From the NCBI RefSeq assembly GCF_001984155.1, contig NZ_MTQO01000037.1, forward strand, positions 1 to 64,000: DNA of 64,000 bases. Reading direction: 5' to 3'. Below are positions 7,715 to 16,561 of the stretch, piece after piece (positions within the stretch are counted from its first letter, which is position 1; every line of letters starts with the position of its first letter). A model generated the notes under the pieces. It was not told the origin of the DNA. It did not search any database and was given only the letters and a program-made list of their open reading frames with translations. This stretch comes from Actinosynnema sp. ALI-1.44 (GTDB taxonomy: Bacteria > Actinomycetota > Actinomycetes > Mycobacteriales > Pseudonocardiaceae). The translations under genes were made by a program, and so were the position numbers.

Positions 7715-10700
7715 ATGACCTTCACTCTTGAAGACCGATACGTCCGCGAAACCGGTCCGGCCTATCTGACCGGCATCCAGGCCCTGGTGCGGGTTCTGCT
7801 CGACCGGGTCAGGCACGACCGCCGATCCGGGCTGACGACCAACGCGTTCGTCTCCGGCTACTCCGGGTCACCGCTCGGCGGGTACGACCTGGAACTGGGT
7901 CGCCGCCGCAAGCTGCTCGACGAGTACGGCATCGTGCACCAGCCGGGCCTCAACGAGGAACTCGGCGCGACCGCCGTGATGGGCAGCCAGTTGGCCGCTG
8001 GCATCGGCACGCAGCGACCCGACGGCGTCGTGGGCATGTGGTACGGCAAGGCGCCGGGCCTCGACCGGGCGACGGATGCCTTACGGCACGCCAACCTCGC
8101 CGGGACGGACCCGCGTGGGGGAGCGGTCGCGCTGGTCGGCGACGACCCCAACGCGAAGTCGTCGACCGTGCCGAACGCGTCCGAGCTGGCACTGGCCGAC
8201 CTGGCCATCCCGGTCTTCTTCCCGGCCGACTCGCAGGACGTGCTCGAGCACGGGCTGCACGCGGTCGAGATGTCCAGGGCCACCGGCCTGTGGACGTCGA
8301 TCAAGGTCGTCGCCAACGTCGCGGACGCGGCCGGAACCGTGACGCTCCAGAACGACTGGAAAGCTCCCGCGCTGCCGGAACGCGCGTACAGGCACACCCC
8401 GTCGGCCCGTCTGCTCGGCCAGCAGTTGGCCGCGTTGGAGCGCAGCCTGTTCGACACGCGAATCCCGCTGTCGATGGAGTACGTGCGCGCCAGCGGTGTG
8501 AACCGGATCGTCGAACGCGGCTCCGGCGACATCGGTGTGATCACCGCTGGCAAGTCCTATCTGGACGTCCAGCAGGCGTTGCGGGCGCTCGGCCTGGACG
8601 GCCAGGTCCGTGTGCTCAAGCTCGGCGTGATCCACCCGGTCGACCCGGTGATCGTGCGCGAGTTCGCCGCGGGGCTCAGCGAGATCGTCGTCGTGGAGGA
8701 GAAGCGGGCGTTCATCGAGACGGCCGTGAAGAACATCCTCTACGGCGTGCCGGACGCGCCGCGCGTACACGGCAAGCAGGACAACGAAGGCCGCACGCTG
8801 CTGCCGCAGGCGGGCGAGTTGAGCCCCGAGCAGATCGCGGGCGCGTTCGCGCGGCGGCTGCCGTCGTACGAGTCGGTCCAGGCGTGGCAGCGGCGCCGCA
8901 AGCGTGAGCGGATCTCGGTTCCGCTGCTGGCGCGCACCCCGTACTTCTGCTCCGGCTGCCCGCACAACTCCTCGACGAAGGTGCCGGAGGGGACGCTGGT
9001 CGGCGCCGGGATCGGCTGCCACACCATGGCGTTGTTCATGGAGCCGGAGCAGGTCGGCAACGTCCTCGGCGTGTCGCAGATGGGCGGCGAGGGCATGATG
9101 TGGCTCGGGATGAGCCCGTTCGTCGAGTCGAACCACCTGGTGCAGAACATCGGCGACGGCACGTTCATGCACTCCGGCAGCCTCGCCGTGCGAGCCGCCG
9201 TCGCCGCGGGCTCGAACATCACGTTCAAGCTGCTGCACAACTCCACGGTCGCGATGACCGGCGGGCAGCAGGCGGTCGGCGCGCTGCCGATCGAGAAGAT
9301 CGCGTCGATGATGCTCGTCGAAGGCGTCCGCAAGATCGTCATCACCAGCGACGAGCCCGACCGGGTCCGCAAGCTGCGGCTGCCCGGTGGTGTCGAGGTC
9401 CGCCACCGCGACGAGATGCTGCGCAGCCAGGACGAACTGGCCAGGATCCCCGGCGTGACCATGCTCATCCACGACCAGGAGTGCGCGGCGGAGAAACGCC
9501 GCAAGCGCCGCCGCGGCAAGGTCGAGACACCCGCCGCCAAGGTCATGATCAACGAGCGGGTCTGCGAGGGCTGCGGCGACTGCGGCGCGAAGTCCAACTG
9601 CCTGTCGGTGCAGCCGGTCGCCACCGAGTTCGGCCGCAAGACCCAGATCCACCAGTCGTCGTGCAACGTCGACTACGCCTGCCTGTCCGGCGACTGCCCG
9701 TCGTTCCTGAGCGTAATCCCCGGTAAGAAGCCCGAACACCGCAAACTGCCGGACATCGCCGCCGACGACCTGCCGGACCCCGTCGTGCGGGGCGACGACT
9801 TCACCGTGCGGATCACGGGCATCGGCGGCACCGGCGTGGTGACCGTGTCGCAGATCCTCGGCACGGCCGCGGCGATCGACGGCAAGCACGTGCGGACGCT
9901 GGACCAGATCGGCCTCGCGCAGAAGGGCGGCGCGGTCGTCTCGGACGTGAAGGTCACCAAGGACCTCGTCGAGCAGGCCGCGAAACTGGCCTCCGGCGAG
10001 GCGGACCTCTACCTGGCCTGCGACGCACTGGTCGGCGCCGACCCGACACACCTGGCCGCGGCGGACACCGACCGGACCACGGCGGTCGTCTCGACCACGC
10101 AGGTGCCCACGGCGCGCATGGTCGTCGACACGGGCGTGTCCTACCCGGACTCCGGCGACGTCCGGTCGGTGATCGACGCGGCCGCGCACCGCACGGTGTA
10201 CCTGGACGCGCAGGGCCTGGCCGAAGCACTTTTCGACGACGCCCAGTACGCCAACATCCTCCAGGTCGGCGCCGCTTTCCAGACCGGCGCGATCACCCTG
10301 TCGGCCGACGCCGTCGAGCAGGCCATCCGCCTCAACGGCACGGCGGTGGACAAGAACCTTCAGGCCTTCCGGCGCGGCAGGCAGGCCGTCGCGGACCCGG
10401 ACGCCATCGAGACGCTGCTGACCGTCCCGGTGGTGGAGGCACCGCTGCACCCGTCGACCGACCGGATCGCCGGGATCGTCGACGCGGCACCGGGCACCGA
10501 GCTGGCCAGGCTCGTACGACTGCGTGTGTCGGACCTGATCGCGTACCAGAACGAGAAGTACGCGAGCGAGTACGCCACCTTCGTCGAACAGATCCGCGCG
10601 GCGAGCACGACCGAGGTCGCCGAGGCCGTGGCGCGCAACCTGTACAAGCTGATGGCGTACAAGGACGAGTACGAGGTCGCTCGGCTCTCGCTCGACTTGT

Positions 10701-11104
10701 CGAGTGTGGAGGAGCAGTTCGGCGTCGGCGCGAAGGTCTCCTACCGGCTGCACCCGCCGGTGCTGCGGGCGATGGGGATGAAGCGCAAGCTCAGCCTCGG
10801 CCGCTGGTTCCGCCCGGTGTTCCGGCTCCTGGCCGCCCTGCGCAAGGTGCGCGGCACCAAGCTGGACGTGTTCGGCTACGCGCACGTCCGCAAGGTCGAG
10901 CGCGAGCTGATCAGCGAGTACCGCGACGCCGTCCGGCAGGCTGTGGGCAGCGATCCGGCGATCGCGCTGGAGCTGGCGCAACTGCCGGACATGGTCCGCG
11001 GCTACGAGCAGATCAAGCTGGACAACGTGACCGCGTACCGCCAGCGGATGCGTGACCTGCTCACCCCGGCACCCGTCGAAAACCCAGTCGGCACAGCCGC
11101 CTAG
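7715..11104 (+). CDS. Indolepyruvate:ferredoxin oxidoreductase, fused form
   Basis: The 1129-residue enzyme should oxidatively decarboxylate arylpyruvates or related 2-oxoacids to acyl-CoA, passing electrons to ferredoxin. The ATG at 7715 follows a GGGAGG box. Visible elements in order: the N-terminal pyrimidine-binding part with SGYSGSPLGGYDLEL; CSGCPHNSSTKVPEGTLVGAGIGCHTM; the TPP-binding part GGEGMMWLG...NIGDGTFMHSGSLA; a Cys-rich region CEGCGDCGAKSNC...CNVDYACLSGDCPSF, a likely Fe-S site; and the gamma-type domain GIGGTGVVTVSQILG. The length matches other fused IOR proteins. The neighbouring Lrp gene diverges from it and probably regulates it. Substrate preference cannot be read from sequence alone. 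Confidence 0.92.
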   Translation: MTFTLEDRYVRETGPAYLTGIQALVRVLLDRVRHDRRSGLTTNAFVSGYSGSPLGGYDLELGRRRKLLDEYGIVHQPGLNEELGATAVMGSQLAAGIGTQRPDGVVGMWYGKAPGLDRATDALRHANLAGTDPRGGAVALVGDDPNAKSSTVPNASELALADLAIPVFFPADSQDVLEHGLHAVEMSRATGLWTSIKVVANVADAAGTVTLQNDWKAPALPERAYRHTPSARLLGQQLAALERSLFDTRIPLSMEYVRASGVNRIVERGSGDIGVITAGKSYLDVQQALRALGLDGQVRVLKLGVIHPVDPVIVREFAAGLSEIVVVEEKRAFIETAVKNILYGVPDAPRVHGKQDNEGRTLLPQAGELSPEQIAGAFARRLPSYESVQAWQRRRKRERISVPLLARTPYFCSGCPHNSSTKVPEGTLVGAGIGCHTMALFMEPEQVGNVLGVSQMGGEGMMWLGMSPFVESNHLVQNIGDGTFMHSGSLAVRAAVAAGSNITFKLLHNSTVAMTGGQQAVGALPIEKIASMMLVEGVRKIVITSDEPDRVRKLRLPGGVEVRHRDEMLRSQDELARIPGVTMLIHDQECAAEKRRKRRRGKVETPAAKVMINERVCEGCGDCGAKSNCLSVQPVATEFGRKTQIHQSSCNVDYACLSGDCPSFLSVIPGKKPEHRKLPDIAADDLPDPVVRGDDFTVRITGIGGTGVVTVSQILGTAAAIDGKHVRTLDQIGLAQKGGAVVSDVKVTKDLVEQAAKLASGEADLYLACDALVGADPTHLAAADTDRTTAVVSTTQVPTARMVVDTGVSYPDSGDVRSVIDAAAHRTVYLDAQGLAEALFDDAQYANILQVGAAFQTGAITLSADAVEQAIRLNGTAVDKNLQAFRRGRQAVADPDAIETLLTVPVVEAPLHPSTDRIAGIVDAAPGTELARLVRLRVSDLIAYQNEKYASEYATFVEQIRAASTTEVAEAVARNLYKLMAYKDEYEVARLSLDLSSVEEQFGVGAKVSYRLHPPVLRAMGMKRKLSLGRWFRPVFRLLAALRKVRGTKLDVFGYAHVRKVERELISEYRDAVRQAVGSDPAIALELAQLPDMVRGYEQIKLDNVTAYRQRMRDLLTPAPVENPVGTAA

Positions 11105-11112
11105 AACCTCCT

Positions 11113-11155
11113 CGTGAGTGTTTTAGTCCGGTTAGCACCGGACTGAACACTTACG
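11113..11155. terminator. Bidirectional hairpin between convergent genes (CGTGAGTG family)
   Basis: The arms contain CGTGAGTGTT and AACACTTACG with one mismatch, and an inner perfect AGTCCGGT/ACCGGACT stem around a short loop. It lies between the oxidoreductase and the convergent HipA gene. Related hairpins occur at 48692-48737 and 60152-60196. Confidence 0.8.
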
Positions 11156-11179
11156 ATCAAGTGGAGAAAAGGCGCCCGG

Positions 11180-12427
11180 TCACGTCGATTTCATCAGCAG
11201 GGTGCTGGCGTGGGTTTCGATGCTGTGGGCGACTACGTCTTGAATCGCCTTGTTGTGGTCGAGTAGAGGTGCGATCGTGGGCCACGCTGCCTCCGTGCGC
11301 TCCACCGTCTCGGCGACCACTGCGGCGAGCTCCGCGTGGTCTGCGTTGAGTCGCTCGCCCAGCCTGGTGAACGTCTTGTAGCTGATTCGCCTGAATTGGC
11401 GAGTGCCACCGAACTTGAGCCCAAGATCCTCAGGGTCGTCTTCGTCTCGATAGGCCGCCGTGCACACCAGGTCGTAAGCCGGTGAAAGCGTCGGAATCCG
11501 GCGATCCGGATAGAGCAAGGACCAGTTCTTGAGGTGCGCGTCCCCGTTGGAGATCAGAATGTTGAACGCCAGCCTGCGGGCGAACTCCCGCAGTGCGGAG
11601 GTGTCCCGGCCACGGTAAGACAGAGCGGCAACGGTTTCGAAGTTCCCAGCGTACTTGCGGTCGGAGTAGACGTTACGCACCTGAGCGAGATCCTCGATAT
11701 GCACTGGAACACGGTTGTCGTCGCGATCGAATCGACGGACGGCATACGCGTACTCTTCGTTGTCCGGCCACACCTGCCGCGGCAGGTTGTCGAGCTTGCT
11801 CCGATGGGCCAGGGCCACTTCCGGCACGTCGATGCCTACGGCGGCAGCCAATGACATCATCGCGTGTTCGTTGCGGGGGACGTCGGCGTACACCCGGTCA
11901 GGCAGCTTGACGATCCAGTCACCACCCGCGCCGTGCGCGGGCAAGGTGAGTCGGTCGTCCCGTTTGAGCATCGAGAACTTCAGTCCAACCCCAGCGAGTG
12001 AGAACCTCCAGCCAGCCCTCCCCGAGTCGCTGTCGTCGTTCCCGTACGGGTCAACCACCGCGCTCGCCGGATCCCACCCGTCGTCAGGCGCGGGGGCATC
12101 CGGCAGCACCCGCACGGCGCCAGGCAGATCGTGGCCGACCTGAGCGAGTAGTTCCATCTCGCGATCCGCCGAGACCTTTCGATCCGCTGCGATCCAGTCA
12201 CGCAGCCGCCCTTCGGGCAGAAGGTTGGAGAACCACGGCGGCAACCGCAGCGCACTGGCATGCCTGGCCTGCAGGCCCTGCTCGAAGACGAGGCCGAGCA
12301 CCGGACGATCCGGATTGGCGAGGTACTCGTCGGCAAAGGTGAACCAGGTGTAGTCGCCCCGTTGGTTCAGTGCACCTATCCGGTCATTGCCCAGCCACAC
12401 GCCGTGGCGCTGGTCACGAGTCGTCAT
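11180..12427 (-). CDS. HipA-type Ser/Thr kinase, partner of a DUF262 protein
   Basis: A 415-residue full-length HipA-fold kinase. The N-terminal HipA domain includes RLPPWFSNLLPEGRLRDWIA (61-80). The kinase part has SLAGVGLKFS (143-152, nucleotide-loop region), WIVK with Lys174, a catalytic loop NGDAHLKNWSLL (Asp296, Asn301), and SPAYDLV with the metal-binding Asp319. HipA toxins phosphorylate translation factors such as GltX, usually restrained by a HipB HTH antitoxin. No HipB-like gene is adjacent. Instead its ATG overlaps the end of the DUF262 gene by 14 nt, so the two are made together. Base composition is clearly less GC-rich than neighbours, suggesting transfer. All catalytic residues look intact. 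Confidence 0.88.
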   Translation of the reverse strand: MTTRDQRHGVWLGNDRIGALNQRGDYTWFTFADEYLANPDRPVLGLVFEQGLQARHASALRLPPWFSNLLPEGRLRDWIAADRKVSADREMELLAQVGHDLPGAVRVLPDAPAPDDGWDPASAVVDPYGNDDSDSGRAGWRFSLAGVGLKFSMLKRDDRLTLPAHGAGGDWIVKLPDRVYADVPRNEHAMMSLAAAVGIDVPEVALAHRSKLDNLPRQVWPDNEEYAYAVRRFDRDDNRVPVHIEDLAQVRNVYSDRKYAGNFETVAALSYRGRDTSALREFARRLAFNILISNGDAHLKNWSLLYPDRRIPTLSPAYDLVCTAAYRDEDDPEDLGLKFGGTRQFRRISYKTFTRLGERLNADHAELAAVVAETVERTEAAWPTIAPLLDHNKAIQDVVAHSIETHASTLLMKST

Positions 12428-14075
12428 AGTCGCTCTCGTCGTCCAGCATCAGTTGACTCAATGGTGGAGTGTTCTCGAATCCCCACTCGCACATGGTGCC
12501 CAAGAAATGCCGCAGTCGCTCGCGGAGCAACTCCTGGCGCTTTTCCAATGCCGTTACGTATGCACCCTTGTCCAACAGGTCGAGGGTCTCGTTCGTGAGC
12601 GCATGCGAGTCGAGTACCGCCTCCCACGCCGGATTGCCCCGATCGATCTGGCCGGTGAGTTCCATCCTTACTTCATCGGCGTCCACTTCGAGAACAGGCA
12701 TCAACACTCTGTTCGCAGCCCATGGTCGGCGTAGTTTGTCTACCGACATGTTCGGAGCAAGATAACGAACGGCGTCGCGCGCGGTGGGTCGATCAACCAG
12801 GCAGGTCGCCAAATCGCTGATCTCGTACGGATCCCAGGTATCTGGATTACGAGGTCCCATCGACCACCATGAGCACAGCACGATCTTCGTCGCCGCCTGG
12901 TTGGTTGCGAAACTGGTCAGATCCGGCAACACCGGGTCCGGCTGGTCGACTAGCTTCAAAAGATCTTGTACCGAACCGGTCAGGTCGTTCTCGCGCACTC
13001 GTGAACATAGCATCCTGGCGGCATCTCCAGTCCCGGCCTTGAATTGCTGAGGGCCAGCAACGGCGGCGCGCCAGTACCAGCGACGCAGTAACCGGCGGTT
13101 TCGGGGATCAGGATCAGGGTGATGGGCGAAAATCCGTGCCAACGGTGCAAGCAAGTATCGGTACGCGAGCATGGAGAAATGTGGAACGAATGCATCGTTC
13201 TGCAAGAATTCCACAGCTCTGCGGACCGCCTGCTCCCCCGCTTTGTAGGCGGCGTCCTTGCCTTCGTCGCCGGGTGAGGAGAACTCGTCGCGAATGTCAC
13301 GCTTCACGTCAGGCCCGCGACGGGCTAGCACTCCTTGAAGGACAGTATTCCCGTCGATAACACCAAAATTCAGGTCGGCGGCAATATGCTCTGCTACCAG
13401 GTCGATGGTGAGCTGTCCCTCTTCGCCTTCTTCGGCTGTGAGTGCGGAAAATATCTCGGCACGGGAGAGGCGCTTGCCGTAGTTGTTCATTCGGTCAAAG
13501 ATGTCCTGCAAGACGCCCGGATCTGCTTGTCGAACCTGGTATGCCGGGACCTCGAACTGGCGCAATTTTCGTGTAATTGAGCTGGCTTGTTCCAGGAAAT
13601 CCGACACGCCGCCGTGATCGGTGAACCAGCGAATGATCTTTTGCAGGTCGAACAGGACCGGGAGTGGGATGACAAGCGGATCCTCGACCTTGGGTATCTT
13701 CACGAACTCCTGCGCGCGAAGGTCGTAGGCCAGTGCGAATCGTTGGTCTCTTGCCCCATCCGGGTGCAGCGCGTTCGCCAGGCTGGTGATGCGCTGCTGT
13801 CCATCGACCACCCAGAGCGCGTCGCCCTCGGCGGCCTCGATATCGAGACCGCCGAGTCGTACTTTTTGTGCACCCGCCTTGCGTACCCACAGCAGGAGGC
13901 TGCCGACGGGGTATCCGCGGACGATGCTGTCGAAGAGCCGTCGGACGTCTTCCCAATTCCACCGAAAGTCTCGTTGGAAATTCGGCACGCGGATGCTGCC
14001 CCGCCACGCCATGCTGACCAAGGACTCAACGTCGATGGTTGTTGTGCTCAACGGCGAGTCGAGCGTCATCGCCAT
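12414..14075 (-). CDS. DUF262 (DGQQR) protein coupled to HipA
   Basis: A 553-residue protein. The ATG at 14075 is chosen because GAGAGGGG lies 7 nt upstream. The N-terminal DUF262 domain has VPNFQRDFRW (QRxFxW, 34-39), IVRGYPVGSLLLW and WVVDGQQRITSL (DGQQR, 91-95). That motif binds and hydrolyses NTPs in GmrSD-type restriction enzymes and related defence proteins. FDRMNNYGKRLSRAEIFSAL follows, also typical of DUF262. The remaining helical C-terminal half shows no DUF1524 His-Asn-His nuclease motif, so it does not look like a complete GmrSD nuclease. Coupling to HipA and low GC suggest a mobile defence or toxin module in which DUF262 senses or controls and HipA acts; that division of labour is inference. 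Confidence 0.85.
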   Translation of the reverse strand: MAMTLDSPLSTTTIDVESLVSMAWRGSIRVPNFQRDFRWNWEDVRRLFDSIVRGYPVGSLLLWVRKAGAQKVRLGGLDIEAAEGDALWVVDGQQRITSLANALHPDGARDQRFALAYDLRAQEFVKIPKVEDPLVIPLPVLFDLQKIIRWFTDHGGVSDFLEQASSITRKLRQFEVPAYQVRQADPGVLQDIFDRMNNYGKRLSRAEIFSALTAEEGEEGQLTIDLVAEHIAADLNFGVIDGNTVLQGVLARRGPDVKRDIRDEFSSPGDEGKDAAYKAGEQAVRRAVEFLQNDAFVPHFSMLAYRYLLAPLARIFAHHPDPDPRNRRLLRRWYWRAAVAGPQQFKAGTGDAARMLCSRVRENDLTGSVQDLLKLVDQPDPVLPDLTSFATNQAATKIVLCSWWSMGPRNPDTWDPYEISDLATCLVDRPTARDAVRYLAPNMSVDKLRRPWAANRVLMPVLEVDADEVRMELTGQIDRGNPAWEAVLDSHALTNETLDLLDKGAYVTALEKRQELLRERLRHFLGTMCEWGFENTPPLSQLMLDDESDYDDS

Positions 14076-14210
14076 GCCGGTACCCCTCTCACGAGTTGCT
14101 CTCATCCTGCCAGAGCGGGCCACCGTTTCAGCGTGAGTGTGCCGTGTCGCGGTCAGGAGTTGCGTTCTCGAGAAGGGGACGCGAGGGTCACCCGTTCGAA
14201 GGGGACATCT

Positions 14211-15338
14211 TTACTTCGGCAGGGTGTAGAGCAGCCGGTTGGGCGTGTTCGGCTTCAGGTCGCAGATCTTGTCCTTGGTGGAGTTGGCGATCAGCGCCGC
14301 CTCCACCTGCGCCGGCGTGGCGTTCGGGTGGTCGGCCAGGTACAGTCCCGCGCCGCCGACGACGTGCGCTGTGGAGAACGACGTGCCGCTGAGCGTCTGC
14401 GTCGCGGTGTCGGACGTGTGCCAGATCCCGTTGATGAGCACGCCCGGTGCGAGCAGGTCGATCAGCGGGCCGAAGTTCGACGCGCTGTGCACGCAGTCCT
14501 TGGCGTTCGTCGCCGCCGTCGTGATCGCTTCCTTGACCCTGGCGGGGGAGAAGTTGCTCGCGTCGCTGGCGGAACTGCCCGCCGCGACACCGTACGTCAC
14601 GCCGGACTTGATGGATCGGCGGACGGCGTCGTCGAGCGCCGCGTTCGCCGGGCCACCGAGGCTCATGTTGGCCACTGCGGGCTTCTTGGCGTTGCGGGTG
14701 ATCCAGTCGATCCCGGCGATGACCGTGGCGAAGCTGCCGGAGCCGTTGCCGTTGAGGACCTTCACCGGCACGATGGTGATTTTCTTGGCCACACCGAACT
14801 TGGTGCCGCCGATGATCCCGGCGAGGAACGTGCCGTGCCCGTTGTCGTCGTCGGGGTTCCCGTCGTTCTGGACGAGGTCCACTCCGCCGCCGACCCGGCC
14901 GCGGATGTCCGTGTGTGTCGCTCGCACGCCCGTGTCGAGCACGTACGCGTGCACGTTGGCCGCTTCGGTCACCCACCGGTACTTGCCGTCCAGCGGCAGG
15001 GAGCGCTGATCGATCCGGTCGAGGTTCCACGTCGGGTCGGTCTGTTCGCCCCACGCGCGCACCTCGGAATCCGGTACCACGTAGGACACTGACCTGTCGG
15101 CTGCCAGCCGGCGCAGCTGGGATCGGCTCAGCGTGGCCGAGAAGCCCTGCAGAACGGTGTCATACGTGTACTCGGCCCTGATGCCCAGCCGATCGGTCAC
15201 CGAGCGGGCCTGATCGGCCACTCCGGTGGTGTCGTGGAGTACCACGATGTAGCGGTGCGCCGGTTCGGCGTTCGCCTGAACCGGCGCGACCAAAGCAAGA
15301 GTCAGCGCGGCAACGGCCGTTCGCTTCCCGAGTCCCAT
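14211..15338 (-). CDS. Secreted S8 subtilisin-like protease
   Basis: A 375-residue preproprotein with a signal peptide (1-24, ending ANA), an inhibitor_I9 propeptide (about 28-93, YIVVLHD...GFSATLS) and a proteinase-K-like S8 domain. Catalytic residues are Asp135 in VLDTGV, His168 in NGHGTFLAG and Ser320 in GTSFSTAH. Two departures from consensus: the usual GTSMATPH box reads GTSFSTAH, and the oxyanion-hole Asn of AAGN is replaced by Ser255 (VAAGSSASD). The enzyme may be weak or specialised. It ends without an extra C-terminal domain. It stands alone, with no evident operon partner. Confidence 0.92.
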   Translation of the reverse strand: MGLGKRTAVAALTLALVAPVQANAEPAHRYIVVLHDTTGVADQARSVTDRLGIRAEYTYDTVLQGFSATLSRSQLRRLAADRSVSYVVPDSEVRAWGEQTDPTWNLDRIDQRSLPLDGKYRWVTEAANVHAYVLDTGVRATHTDIRGRVGGGVDLVQNDGNPDDDNGHGTFLAGIIGGTKFGVAKKITIVPVKVLNGNGSGSFATVIAGIDWITRNAKKPAVANMSLGGPANAALDDAVRRSIKSGVTYGVAAGSSASDASNFSPARVKEAITTAATNAKDCVHSASNFGPLIDLLAPGVLINGIWHTSDTATQTLSGTSFSTAHVVGGAGLYLADHPNATPAQVEAALIANSTKDKICDLKPNTPNRLLYTLPK

Positions 15339-15394
15339 GAATGACGTCTAGTGCACCCCGCGTCGATGTGCAAGGTTCACCAATTGCCACTACG

Positions 15395-16561
15395 TCATTG
15401 TGACGCAGTTTCCAGAGCACGGCTGCGCTGCAGGACATGCAGTCCGGCGACGCAGGCGCAGCCGATGACCACGAGCCCGATCCACCCCGACATCGGGGAG
15501 ATGTCGAAAACTGTTCCCGCGAACAGGTTTCCGAGCATGATCCCGACACCGACGATGGTGTTGTAGAACCCGTAGTGGGTTGCCACGAGTCGGTCGCCGG
15601 ACAACCGGACGATCGTGTCCATCTCGAAGGGGAACACCACCGCCGTTCCCAACGCCAGCAACGCCGCTGAAACGACCAGCGTCGCGTTGCCGGGCACGAA
15701 CAACGGCGGCAGGAACGCCGATGTCAGCACGGCGGCGCCGATCACGATCGACCGGGACGGGCCGAACCTGTCGCGGAACCACGACGTGATCCTGAGCTGC
15801 CCGGCGATCGCGACCACGGCCGACACCACGAACAACGCCATCACCAGCGCCTGGGACCCGGCCCGCAGCGGCAGCGCCAGGTAGACCTGGAACGACAGCA
15901 CGTTGGAGCCGACCATGACCAGCGCGAACACCAGGAACGGCCGGTTGGCCACGACTACCCGCCAGTCACCCAGCATGGTCCGCCGTTCGGTGTCCGCGAC
16001 GTGGTTCGGCAGCGCGCGGATCTGCAACACCGTCAGCACGGCGAACACCGCGGCGGCCACGAGGCAGGTCACCCGGAAGTCCACAGTGGTCAGCGCGAGA
16101 CCGATCACCGGGCCCAACAGGATTCCGCCCTGGTAGAACACGTTGAACAACGCGAACGCTTCCAGTCGCCGCTCGTCCGCGTCCGCCGCCAGGTACGCGC
16201 GCACCGCCGGGTTGAACAGCGCGCCCGCGAACCCCGTCGCCGCTGAGGCGATCACCAACGCGGGCAACGAGTTCACGACGCCGAGCAGCGTGAACCCCGC
16301 GGTGCGCAGCAGGCACCCGGCGACGATCAGCGGCTTGTAGCCGAACCGGTCGGCCAATGAGCCGCCCAGCAGGAACATTCCCTGCTGCGAGAAGTTGCGC
16401 ACCCCGAGAACCAGGCCGACCGCCCAGCCCGCCAGCCCGAGCGGCCCGGCGAGATAACCGGCCAGATACGGCATCAGCATGTAGAAGCCGACGTTGATGG
16501 TGAACTGGTTGACCATCAACAGCTTGCTGGGCCGGTCGAACGAGCGGAACTGCCGGATCAC
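15395..16561 (-). CDS. MFS transporter next to CysK2-like enzyme
   Basis: A 388-residue membrane protein with about 12 hydrophobic segments and the MFS loop motif [14 protein letters not shown] between helices 2 and 3. The GTG at 16561 overlaps the stop of the PLP enzyme gene (GTGA), so it is the second gene of a two-gene operon. Mycobacterium tuberculosis has the same arrangement, cysK2 (Rv0848) followed by an MFS gene (Rv0849), recalled from memory. Export of the enzyme's product, a cysteine-like or related amino acid, is a reasonable inference. Drug efflux is the alternative. Confidence 0.85.
   Translation of the reverse strand: MIRQFRSFDRPSKLLMVNQFTINVGFYMLMPYLAGYLAGPLGLAGWAVGLVLGVRNFSQQGMFLLGGSLADRFGYKPLIVAGCLLRTAGFTLLGVVNSLPALVIASAATGFAGALFNPAVRAYLAADADERRLEAFALFNVFYQGGILLGPVIGLALTTVDFRVTCLVAAAVFAVLTVLQIRALPNHVADTERRTMLGDWRVVVANRPFLVFALVMVGSNVLSFQVYLALPLRAGSQALVMALFVVSAVVAIAGQLRITSWFRDRFGPSRSIVIGAAVLTSAFLPPLFVPGNATLVVSAALLALGTAVVFPFEMDTIVRLSGDRLVATHYGFYNTIVGVGIMLGNLFAGTVFDISPMSGWIGLVVIGCACVAGLHVLQRSRALETASQ

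Noticed and set aside
8081-10981. A 966-codon minus-strand open frame opposite the indolepyruvate oxidoreductase
   Set aside because: Low-complexity shadow; the sense strand carries a full set of enzyme motifs.
12414-14075. Complete GmrSD-type restriction enzyme
   Set aside because: The DUF262 part is clear, but no DUF1524 His-Asn-His nuclease motif could be seen in the C-terminal half.
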